In this document: piece after piece, positions 23,635-34,309 of the stretch
Layout of the letters: each line of letters begins with the position of its first letter
How positions within the stretch are numbered: the stretch's first letter is position 1
Source: Candolleomyces eurysporus
Taxonomy: Eukaryota > Basidiomycota > Agaricomycetes > Agaricales > Psathyrellaceae
NCBI GenBank assembly: GCA_027579435.1
Contig: JANBPK010000744.1
Coordinates: forward strand, 50,283 to 114,282
Direction: 5' to 3'
Length of the DNA: 64,000 nucleotides
Program-made: the position numbers and the translations under genes
The notes under the pieces: generated by a model
Seen by the model: the letters and a program-made list of their open reading frames with translations, nothing else
What the model was told of the DNA's origin: nothing
Database searches by the model: none

Positions 23635-26600
23635 CTTGGTAAAGGTTTCACGCCGCTTGGCAATGTGTATTACTATTGTCAGGATTGAAAATATTGAAGA
23701 TGTATAGTAAAATATCGTGACAGTAGATCCCGTCTTGTTCAATACAATATTACTCCATTCGCTGCGATTTCATATTTACACACAGAGCTCTTCCTATACA
23801 AGATGTCATACCCCGTCCTATGACAAAAGAGTCTACTCGCGAAGAGGTGATTGGCTCGATTTATCATTCTCGCGAAAACTCGACGAAGCGCTCTACCCAG
23901 GTTTTTGTATAAAGCCTGGTCTTGAAATTCAAAGTTCAAATCCGATGAGCACGTCGGCAAGAAAAATAAAGTAGGCAAACGCACATTGTAGTACCAGCTC
24001 TCTTTGGTTGGAAAGGATGGCAAGGCATGCGATGGGGCTGCGATAGGTACCCCGAGGCGCTAGCATTTAGAGGCATTTGAGTCAGCCCCTGGCAACTTGA
24101 CTTCAGAACGAGTTGTATGCCCACTTACATGAGGTACGATCTTGTGTTGCGCGCGTAATTTGAGCTTCACCTCCTTCAGGATGGAATCCAATTTCTGCTT
24201 CGTCAAAAACTTGTCAAATGGCTTCGAATTCTCGTACAGGGCGTCCATGTCCGCGAGAAATAAGAACATATTTGTTTTCATAAACTCTGTCAACCCAGAA
24301 AGTGTGCACCATTAGTATCTGATAAGGAGCGCAACTAGGGACTCCAGAAAGGAGTTTTCGCGTACCAAGGTCTTGAACGCCAAGTGAAGAGCGTGAGTCG
24401 AGCTAAGAGGGGTTGATCAAAAAGTAAACTCTACTGAATATTAGAATCACTCACTATTCCTGACCGTTCTATTATCTGCATTGTCAATTGCGTCGTCGTC
24501 GATCTACCTGCGTCTTCTGCACGACCATCTTTCTGGACCATGGTCCAATTCATATAATAACCCACAATGGCTGCATGTTTGCCTTGACCAAGGAGGGGCG
24601 ACCAGTTGGTAAGGACACTGCGGGTTCCAACGTAATTGAAATCCAGAATGTTCGACACCTCGACGCGGTCAAACCTAGCGTTCGAGGTGATGCCCATATC
24701 GGTGAAGACGTCCTCCCTAATGCCTTTAGCTAGTGCACAGGCTTCGGTCGAGAAGAGCTTGAACGAGATAGGAAGCTTGCGTATACGTTGCGCCAAATTA
24801 CGGAGTTGTGTCGATAGGAAGAAATACAGACAGCCGTAAATGTCTTCGGCCTGGGCGCCATGGGTCTTTCCGCTTTGGATGATTTCTTCAGCGCTAGGTG
24901 ATGTAATGAGTCAATGATGCGTAGACGTACACGGAGGATGAGCTTACTCCCAACCTCCGAGTGGATCGGCGTAGTCGGTTTGGAGCCATTTACCTTCCAA
25001 GGAGAATAGAGAGGAGTTTGCGCAGTTGAAATGAGCGTTGTCGGCTCCGAGCGGGAGGACAATCCCGTCTTGGCGATATTCGTAGAATGCTACACGATGC
25101 GATGGTTTCAGAAGAGCGTACATTCGATCCCGATAGTCCCTTCGTGAAGGGGCCTTCCTGACACGGTCGTACTCAGCCTGGGCATCATCGATGGCTATCC
25201 CTCCGCGCTGAGGTGAGTTCTCGGGGTCAAACATATAGTGCTGGAGACATTGTTTTTGTTCCTCGTTCAACCAAGGAATCGTTAGGTTGGAAGTTGGCCC
25301 GAGAGGATAAGGCTTTCCTCCTGTAGCGGGATTACCGAAATGCTTCATGAAAGATGCGATTCGCCCTAAGACCTGGAGTCGGAATCGTGTTGGGATGAAG
25401 ACGGAATACCAAAAATGGAGGGCAACGTCGGCGGCGAGCTTCTCATCTGGGACACAAGCTAGGATGAGTAGAAGAACGAGGTTTCTGCAGAAAACGTATG
25501 GGTTTGCATCGTTGATTAGGATATCTAGCTTGCCGGTGAAGTTGGATGGGAGAGAGTTGATAGTTTTCATTACATGTCGAAGATCACCAGACGCTGGACC
25601 AGATAGATCGAACAATAGTTGAGCAAGTCGTGAGCCAGATGCGTTCAATGGAACTTACCAATGAAAGCTAACGAAAAGTCCTTCCGAGCGTCTGCTTCGT
25701 TGACGCCCAGATTGATCAAATCAATGGCAGGCATATTCCCCCAACTGTATCGGCCTGGTCAGCATATATTGATGAGGTCGGTAATCAACTCACAGGACGC
25801 TCCCGCCGTTGAGACCTGCGCGCCTCAGAGACTGTTCGAATTCTCCCTCGTCCTCCTGAGATGGCGCCGAGGTGGTTACGAAGCTTGGAGTGCGATGTTC
25901 AGTAACCCACGAAGGATGCCAATCACCGGATCTCATCGGGTTTTTGCATGCTAAGCGATACCAAGTAGAACTTGGGTTGACGAGGGGATGCTCAACGGCC
26001 AGAATGGTAAGACCCACCTGTTTTGTGACGCTTCCAGTGAGTCTTCTGGCATTCCTGCATGTAACCAAATGAAGATCCAGGATGAGGACACCAGGGCGGA
26101 CGAAAGCATACCTTGGAGCAATACGAGACCAGCCTGCACTCGCCACATACCTTGGTTCCTAGGTTTTCGCAAGCGCTGTATTGGGCTGGCTGCACATTTG
26201 CGCAGAGGAGTACGTCCGGGGGAGGGCGAGCCTGTAAGCTCGGAAACTGCCCTAGTACCTGGTCAATATCGCTAACGTCTATTCCACTGAGACTGGACAA
26301 GCTCTCTAGACTAGCTTCGTTACTAGAACGAGGATCCGGAGGAAGTCTCTGGAGGGAAGTGCTTCGTTGGGCCATCGTCAATGAGAAGCTTTCTCTTCTT
26401 CGAGTCTCCGTGCGTAGACTCGGAGGGGGAAAGCAAGAATGGGGGAACTCGCAACAGATTCATATCCGGCAAGTATGCATATATGTGGCGTCCTCGGGAA
26501 CGAACACGAGGTAGAGTGTATGTGTGTGTGTGTCACTGTGTGTCGACCGGGACATGATCCTGCACGTCAAGGAAGTGGGGGCACGATGAATTTCAGCTGA

Positions 26601-27194
26601 AGCGTAATGATCAGGTAACAGCTGCGGATGAATCACAAAAGAACCTTCCAAAGTAAATGTAGACCATGAATGCATGACGATAGAATTGCTGGCACGTTGA
26701 AGAATGAGCGCGCCATTTTTCGGTGCACCTGTAAATTTCAGCTTCCACAGAAGGATGAACCTACACGTACAGCACAAGATATTCTTGACGCATCGTCAAA
26801 CGATGGTAGCACTCTGACCTCCAAGCTACGATATTGCATTCTCAAAAGTTTACTTTTTGTAGAAGCCTACGTCCTATCAGGATGCTTCCAGTCTTCAATG
26901 AACGCCTTTTCGGTGCGTTCAGGCTTTAGAGACGGCTGTTTTAAAGCCAGTTCTGGGTAGCGTGTTACTGACATACACATTAGGTAATTGTTGTGTCTCC
27001 ATTTACCCCCGGCTTGTGCGGCATTGGTCCAGTCTGACGTCTTCTGGCGATCGCTATGGTCTCTAGACACTTTGACGACGGTTGTCCCAGAGCAGTACAG
27101 CCCCCTGTTCAACGCTGAGGGCAAGTCCAATGTCTTTCCCAACATCCAAGCAACACGGCTACCTTCCTGTGCCCAACATCGAGGACACAGTCGA
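23635..27194. repeat. Tandem duplication unit 2
   Basis: Second copy of the direct repeat. It starts with sequence matching the final codons and 3' UTR of the SDR, contains MYND/DUF4470 copy 2 on the minus strand, and runs into the intact aldo-keto reductase exon 1. The divergent region between the MYND gene and the reductase (26376-27129) also holds a short TG-rich stretch at about 26520-26543. Confidence 0.9.
23864..26375 (-). CDS. MYND-type zinc finger + DUF4470 protein, copy 2
   Basis: Ten exons on the minus strand (26112-26375, 26018-26054, 25794-25950, 25659-25744, 24948-25593, 24455-24893, 24366-24402, 24129-24286, 23985-24059, 23864-23920) join to 651 residues. Every intron is in the same place and phase as in copy 1. 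The MYND-like finger reads ACENLGTKVCGECRLVSYC...ECQKTHWKRHKTAC. The usual first C-x2-C pair is absent, and the nearest upstream cysteine is 11 residues earlier. The DUF4470 region (WGNMPAIDLINLG, SGDLRHVMKTINSLP) follows. The protein is roughly 90% identical to copy 1 in the core by eye but clearly more divergent over the first 45 residues. Both copies look functional. The start codon faces the aldo-keto reductase across a shared 754-bp divergent region. Confidence 0.85.
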
Positions 27195-28904
27195 CAGCCC
27201 GCGACCACGATCAGACCTGGAGGCCCCACCGAAATATTCATATTTTGAGGATGTCGAAGAACAGGAGTATGATGCTATGCGACCAAGAAAACGGGCTGAA
27301 ACCTGGAAGACGACTCTGACGGTCGGTTTTCTAGTGGCCGCTGCCATGTATGCATTAGTGTCGGGACTCAGAGGTGCATTTGGGGGTAGCGCATGCCGTG
27401 GACGCAAGTCTGGATTACCGACACATTATACACTTCCATCGGGCGACAGAATCCCCTCGGTCGCGCTAGGTGTGTACATGATCACTGGACGAGGTAAAGT
27501 GTATTGATCGCGCTTAAAGGCGTATGGCGAGCAGAGAAAGGAAAGGTCGGAGAAGCCGTAAAAGTGAGGGCGTTTCGGTCTCCTGATATCGAATTTGAAC
27601 CTGATTTCTTTTCAGACCGCATTGAAGGCAGGGTACAGACATATTGACGGAGCTTGGACCTACGGAGTGAGTATTCTCCCAGACTTGCTCGCAAGCGCGT
27701 CGTTTTTACCATTGTCTTCCACAGAATGAGGCCGAGGTTGGAGCAGCGCTTCGGGAGAGTGGAGTCCCCAGGGAAGACATTTGGCTGACATCCAAGGTAT
27801 TCTGAGCTCTGATCTGTTTTTGTATTAGGAGACACTAACCGACGATAATAAATTATTAGCTTTGGAATGCCTTCCACGCACCAGAAGACATTGAACCGGT
27901 TGTCGATGAATCCCTATCAAAACTGGGAACGAACTATCTTGATTTGTACCTCATTCACTGGTACATAACTCCGTTTATTCGTCTGTTTAGTCGCTGATAG
28001 CGGACTTACAGGCCCGTCGCTTTCAAAAAAGACACTGCCTTCGAGATTGACTGGGACCTGACCAACGATCCCTATCCGACCTGGCAAAAATTGGAAGAAC
28101 TCGTCGAGAAAGGTAAACTCAGGAACATTGGAATCAGCAAGTCCGTCATACCTTTTATATTCCGCGAGTCTCTAGCTAATCTTTCCCTGTCAGTTTCAAT
28201 ATCAGAAGGTTCAGTTTTCGATATATCCGTTGCTCGATTTATTAACGCCTTTCCCAGAATTCAAAATTTGACCACCAATCCTCTGAAAATCAAGCCCGCT
28301 GTGAACCAGGTGGAACTCAGTTATTGGAATCCTCAGCCAGAGCTGCTCAAAGTATGTCCATCGCCGAGTTTATCTTTTATTGATTTTCTAACATCTTTCT
28401 GGGTCAGTGGTCTAAAGAAAATGGTCTTCTTCTTGAGGCTTATTCTCCACTGGGAAGCGCCGAACGGGTTAAAGAGTCTTTGAATATTCCTATAGTACGT
28501 CATGCTTTCCTCAGCTGTCTTCAATGTAAATGACGCTCGTAAATTAGGTGAAGAGCATCGCGCAGCAGCTTGGGATCACCCCTGCTCAGGTGTACATTTC
28601 GTGGCACGTCCAGCGCGGGGTTAGGCTTATCAAATTACAGAACGTTGATGTGCTTTGCTGATTGCTTCCGTTCTGCAGACGGTCGTGCTCCCAAAGAGTG
28701 TAACTCCTTCTCGAGTGGAGGAGAACTTCCAGAGTGAGGACCATCGTCTTCTGACTGTATCTCGCTAACCTAAGACCACGCTCCCGCCCAGTAACTCGCT
28801 TGCCGCAACGCCACTTCGATCAGTTGGAAGAGGCTGCGCAAAGCCATAAGCCGGAGCGATCCGTCGATCCCAGCGAAAGATGGGGAATTGACATTTGGAA
28901 TTAG
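27130..28904 (+). CDS. Aldo-keto reductase with N-terminal membrane anchor
   Basis: NADPH-dependent carbonyl reductase of the AKR superfamily. Twelve exons (27130-27469, 27520-27563, 27616-27666, 27725-27796, 27860-27960, 28012-28140, 28194-28208, 28258-28351, 28408-28494, 28548-28619, 28679-28733, 28792-28904) join to 390 residues. The catalytic tetrad is visible: Asp139, Tyr144 (DGAWTYGNE), Lys169 (LTSK) and His202 (LIHWP). The cofactor region VVLPKS is present near the C-terminus. Unlike typical AKRs it has about 110 extra N-terminal residues: an acidic cytosolic head and one hydrophobic segment at about 62-80, so it is probably a type II membrane protein. One exon is only 15 nt. The end is GIDIWN. 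Its 5' end forms the right edge of the tandem duplication. Confidence 0.88.
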
Positions 28905-29004
28905 GATGTGTAAGGTAAAGATCGTATGCTAGTACTGTACAATATGATGGCATTATGTTCGTTATGTTTCGTTGGCATGTCGTTAGGCTACAGTGCTCTG
29001 CACT

Positions 29005-30994
29005 TCAGAGGGGGGNAAGTGCAGGCGTCGTGCGAGGTGATTGTGAATCGAATGCATTTTCCGCCGACAGATCTAAAATTGCAATCGGGAACCAATGCTT
29101 CGACTCTTCGGCCGCAGGGCCTGAGTCAGCGGGTGCAGCAGGGTATCCAACGGAAGGGCTCGATTCCTGGCCTTCGTTCGAAGGACCCCAGGTGACCTCC
29201 GACCCCGTCTCGTCTTCCGTTACGAATGTCGTGAAAAATTCCTTGGTGAAAAGGTCCTCGAGCTCCAGAGGAAGATACACCTTGACCTGCGGCGGTACCA
29301 CCGGCTCCGGAACCTGGTTTACTACTTCCCTCAAGGGAGGATAATCAGGTTCAGGCTGAGCTATGTTCTCGGTCGGTGCACTGGCAGGAATCGTCGGCTG
29401 AGGTGGTACTGGTGCGTATTCTGGCCCGGATGCGCCCTCAGTAGGCGGAGAAGGAGTGATAAGGTCTATTCTTTCAGGTACAGTTACGGGCTGTGTACCC
29501 GCGAGACTAGCGAGAGCTTTTTGGAAGTCGGGGATAGACATCATCCCTCGGGGGCCAAGCAGAGCCGGGTGCTGGGAGACTGGACGCGGTATCTGGAGAG
29601 GAATTTGCTGCTGCTGGACTGGAAAAGGTCCTACGTTTGCGATCCCATTCGCGTATGAGGAGGAAGATGGGATCCCGGACATGAAACCCGCAGGCGTTAT
29701 TCGAGCATTCTGAGCTAGAGCCGCGCCTTGATTGCGAAACATCGGACCAGGGACTGGATTAGCTCCAACAGCGACGTTGGGCGACGAGAAGAGCGAGTTG
29801 GGATTGACCATCTGAGTTACGCCCGGACCTGAAGAGACGGGAGGAATCCTAGAGAGGATCGCAGCAGGCGTCAAAGAATTCTGAACTGGAGGCGAGCCTT
29901 GGGTACCAAACATGGGGCCGGACCTGAAGCCAACTTCCTGGAATCCTTGGTCAAAGAAGGCTTCCTGTTGCGCGGGGGCTTCTAAGATCTCTGTGTTAAA
30001 CCTTTGCTTTACACCACGCAACTGAGAATTGGCAAGTGGAGGGGCACCGTTGCTATTCTTGCTATTCTGCTTCTGGACGCCAGAGGGGATGGCCGCGCCG
30101 ATACTAGAGGGAGGAGTCCAGTTCGTATTCGGGTTGGAAATAGTGCCCGGAGCCAGCTGCTGAGAATCTCGAGGAACCGCATGGGACGAAGGAACACTGG
30201 TAGATGGATTCGCTTGTGCACTCGGCACCGTGACTCTGGTCTGCTGACTGCCGGATGTTGGTGTTGGCCTGCGGCTGATATTGGAGATACGGGGGATAGC
30301 AAGCCCACTGCTCGTATTAGCCACCGGGACATGGGGACGAGGTGTTGCCAGTGGTTCCTGGTCAGAGGATACTTTGACTCGCTTTTGAGGGAGTAGCGAC
30401 TGATCGGTATTTAGCTTCCGTTTGAGGCTGGGAAAAGGCTGAGGCTGACTCGGAGGAGTTCTTACTTGGACCACGCCGGGGTGCTTTTGCGTGGCCGAAG
30501 GCAGAGCCTGAACGATCGGTAAGCTTGCGTCCTGGCGTCCTTGTATCCCAGTTGATACAGACGATCCATTGATAGGAGCCTGCTAAAAATGGACAGTCAC
30601 AGTTAGCGATGATTGACTATCATGGAGGGGTAAACCGCACCGTGACCCGGTCACCCGAAAGTCTATCCTCTAACTCAGCTTTGAGCTGTGGGAGCCTCTT
30701 CTGGGCAGCCCACCCTACCGAATATCTACCTAGCACTGAGTTTCCTTTGGCTCTGGCATTTCTTGTGGAGGCCTCAACATGTAATCTTGATTGGAAATAC
30801 TCGTCGAGATTGTCCCAATTACGAGCCTTTGCTGGCCACACTTCGGGGCACTTGCCGTAAAGTTTGACGAGCATTGTCTTTCCCTGGAAGGTCGAGCCCT
30901 GAAATTGTAGCCCCGGGAGGGTTTCGTCGAACCACCGATCCAGCATCCTGTACTCGGCCCATGTGGTCGGCCATTTGTTGGAGTCTAAAAACAT
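29005..30994 (-). CDS. Low-complexity Pro/Ser/Gln-rich protein, unknown function
   Basis: Two exons are supported: 30994 down to about 30637, and about 30585 down to the stop at 29005. They join as ...SGDRVT to QAPINGSS. The first exon encodes a compact, probably folded segment (KWPTTWAEYRMLDRWFDET ... RNWDNLDEYFQSRLHVEAS). The second is long, Pro/Ser/Gln/Asn-rich and largely disordered, with a basic LKRKLN..QKRVKV motif that could be a nuclear localisation signal, and an acidic C-terminal part (LELEDLFTKEF) reminiscent of activation domains. The ATG at 30994 is directly followed by a good acceptor (TTTTTAG), so the true start may lie in an upstream exon beyond 31000. I do not recognise the family. 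A transcription-related role is only a guess from composition. Confidence 0.6.
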
Positions 30995-33900
30995 TGAGGT
31001 GTAGTGTAGAGATGTAATTCGTAGATAAAGATAGTTCTTTCTGGATGAGATACGGCTGTAAGTAGCAGATATAAGACTGAACTGTCTCTGTGTGTACTCA
31101 CTTAGTGATTAAGAGGAAATAGTATAATATCCAGGCGCACCAGGCGCAAATGCGTTTTGAAGATGAAAGAGGGGTGGCAGAAAAGCGAGCATCATCTCAA
31201 AGGACGGGATTGAGATAATAATCAAAGCCCAAGAGTTTGTTATGCTCAGTGGACGACGAAAACAAAACAACAGAAACAATAGCATCTCGTTCAACAAGGA
31301 TCAGAACAAAGCCGGGGCCGTTTCCACGTCCTGGTCCGCGCACGCACAATACGGCCTAAAAAGGAAGTGTCGGGCGCCTACGTCTCTTCCTGGCCGCAAG
31401 TTGCACGAACGATTCGGTGAAGCGGTAGTCCGCTTCAGCCAATGTACACGTGGGCCAGGGTATTGAGGTGTTTGCATTGATCGTAATATGTATGTGTAGG
31501 CTTTTGATAGTACGGGTGTGCATGCAGCAGATCAGATATAGCCAAAAATTTGAAATAAAAGAAAACGTCTTCGAGATCAAACGGCCTCACTTGATGTTGA
31601 AAATATCTGCAAAGCCCAACTACTCGCTATGGAGCTCTGTTGAGCCCGAAGCACTGGAGTTTTGAACAGAGTCGTCAAGACTGTTCGTTGGTGGAGCCTG
31701 CGATGCTGCCGCCGTTTCTAGATTTGATGAAAGGGGGATACCGGATGCCCCGATGACTAGTACCGAAGGAAGTAGTCTCTGGTTGGTAGGCTAATAGTGT
31801 TGTCTTGATGCTGAAGGTGTGGAACGGTAGGGGTATGGGAAGGCAAGCGAGAAAGCCCAGCATCATTTAAGCTTGGAGACACACGAGTCAATTTCCGATA
31901 CCTCCCTTGCACATCACGGGAGTCAGCTGCTTTGCGCTTCCCAAAGTCTGACTGGGAACGGCATTACAGAAGGTGAGAGATGATGAAGGTGAACCTTTTA
32001 TCGCTTTCTCGGACGCTCAAGGCTTGTCGCAGCCAGAGCTCCTGGAAGCTATCGTTCAGCCAGGGAATTGCCGCTTCAAACAAGTAGTGGTAGATCTTAT
32101 TGTCTTTGCAAGGGATAGGAGGAAGGTCATCCACGCACAATCTTTGTAGATGCAGAGCTTCCGCCGGGTCGTCTGGCCACTGTGCCAATCTTGGGGGTGA
32201 GATGTAGACACGGGACTAGACACGAGACTAGATGTGACGCTTGGGAATATGCACTCAAGGGGCGATGTAGAGACGAATTCGAGGGAGACAAAATAATGAG
32301 CTATCCATGACGATTCTGCTTGCTTCTTACCGGCAGAGCTGACATGGACGCCAGTGACGGATACGACAAATGACCCGGGCTCAGCAACGTGGTCGAACAT
32401 AGTTCCCACGTACAAGCAATCCCGGACGGAAAAGGAAGGAGTGGGCGCTTGTTGGAGGATGCCGCCGTGCCCGTGAGGTGGACACACACAAACAACCCTC
32501 GGAGAGATCATCGCAGAAGAATCTGGATTCTGTTGTCAAGGAAGATTTTATAGGTCCCGGACCCACTGGGAGAAGCTGCGTAGCCAACTATTGCTCACAG
32601 ACTTTCCGCCGTCTTGTACGCACGACTACGAGTGGATGCCACTGGACTTACACACCACAGTCTGAGTCATAAAGCTTTCCTCCAAGTAGCTTCAGGTTTT
32701 ACTCTCTTTTCTTCCTAAGGTCTTAACGCTTATGGGCAGCTCAAGGGCCTCGGCGCACTGTTCCCCTATAAGTAGGAGGGGTGCAAGCGCGAAGCAAGGC
32801 AGCAATAATCTCAGCCAGAAAGGAGGGACCTCTTTGGAATGAACCCTCAATCAAGGAGATAAACAAAAAATCTGATAATTGATTACTTCAGTGAGGAGAG
32901 CAGCGGAAAGGGGAAGGAGAAGCCACCTTTTACTATGCGTCGACTCCGAGTCAACGCTTGCTGGCCACTCACTGTTACCCTTATTCGACCTACTACTGAC
33001 ACCGTGGAGAACAAGAGCAGTGTATTCCAGTTAAGTCCAAGGATCTACTATACAACCGGTGATTATGAAAACTTTCAATGCCTGATATTGCCTATTTCCG
33101 CAACGCATCAAGTCGAGCTCTCACTCCAGCAGGTGAAACGTCGGAGAATGCGATAACGCACGCCACTTTCCAAAGCATACCGCTTTGCAAGAGAACCCGG
33201 CGGAGTCGCAAAGATACGCTTTGGAAGCCAGAGAGCCGCATGGAGCGACTCGTTTACGGACATACGCTGCACACTTGAACCTGGGTGGTGAATCGAACGA
33301 CATCTCCAAATTCCGAACATCTACAGAAGCCCTGCATTAAATGAAGTTGACGGTCTGTCCTGTTCATCATCGCAGTCATTGGATAGATGCCAAGCTTTTC
33401 GAAGCAGGCTTCAATTCACTTCTTGCGAAGAACCAGTTTCTCGTCTCGGTTCAGGATAATAATAGTACATACGACGGACAAAGGACGTTGAATCGGTCCT
33501 GCTATGTCGAATCGAAGCGAACACACTCGGGTCTGGGCACGCGCTCGAGTAACATTAAAAGGTGCTTCGAGGCCTACTGCAGCCATGCAGCCAGATCACG
33601 ACAGGTGGCTTGTTCGCTCTCGCCTTCAAAGGGTCAATGGAATTTGGGGTTGTGACCAGTCAGGGAGGAGCAGGGTACTTACCTTCAACCATATCACTAG
33701 TTGGATCATGAACGGCGATCACGATGATAACAATATCGGATGTTTGAGAAGAATTCCCCATTCTTATCGAGAACCCTCTGACATCGGGCGAGGGTGATAG
33801 TGCGCTGAATAAACTATTTTAAGGGGTGGCCATGCAGCCATCATTTAGCTGCAGCAGGTAACTATAATTTCAGGAACGTTTGGTGAGAAGGAAGGTGGCA

Positions 33901-34100
33901 AGGCGCATGTCAATCTCTAATAAGTCACCGACAAACCTGAGAATACTCTGTCTTACACTGCCAGCAAAGGGTATCTTGACGGGAACTATCAAATTAAATA
34001 TTATAAAGCTATCGAAATACGCATTATTAGTAACGATCCGCACTCGTCTGATAAATAGACGTTAGAAGGAATGACACCAGTAGGCTGATTCAAGGATAAC
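30995..34100. other. Region with weak coding signals only
   Basis: On the minus strand around 31964-32511 two adjacent frames look partly exonic: one ending VAEPGSFVVSVTGVHVSSAG before a GTAAG donor, and one reading LAQWPDDPAEALHLQRLCVD ... YHYLFEAAIPWLND after a CCCCCAAG acceptor. They could belong to one unknown gene, but I recognise no family and could not fix a start or a stop. I see no gene from about 32600 to 34100. The sequence becomes AT-rich from about 33840. Confidence 0.3.
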
Positions 34101-34309
34101 GAAAGGCTAGCAGACTATTCAGTCATTAATAAAGTTAAGGCATAAGGTCATAAGGAGCGATACTAATTAGAAAAGGTGAGCAGACGATTCAGTCCTTCAA
34201 TGAAGTAAATGCATAAAGAGCGATACTAATTAGAAAAGGTGAGCAGACGATTCAGTCATTCAATGAAGTAAATGCATAAGGAGCGATACTAATTAGAAAA
34301 GATGAGCAT
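34101..34309. repeat. 63-bp tandem repeat array, about 3.3 copies
   Basis: The motif GAGCGATACTAATTAGAAAA recurs at 34155, 34218 and 34281, exactly 63 bp apart. Each unit continues with GGTGAGCAGACGATTCAGTC and CAATGAAGTAAATGCATAA. A more diverged partial unit precedes them from about 34101 (GAAAGGCTAGCAGACTATTC). The last unit overlaps the P450 stop codon (34293-34295). Confidence 0.9.
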
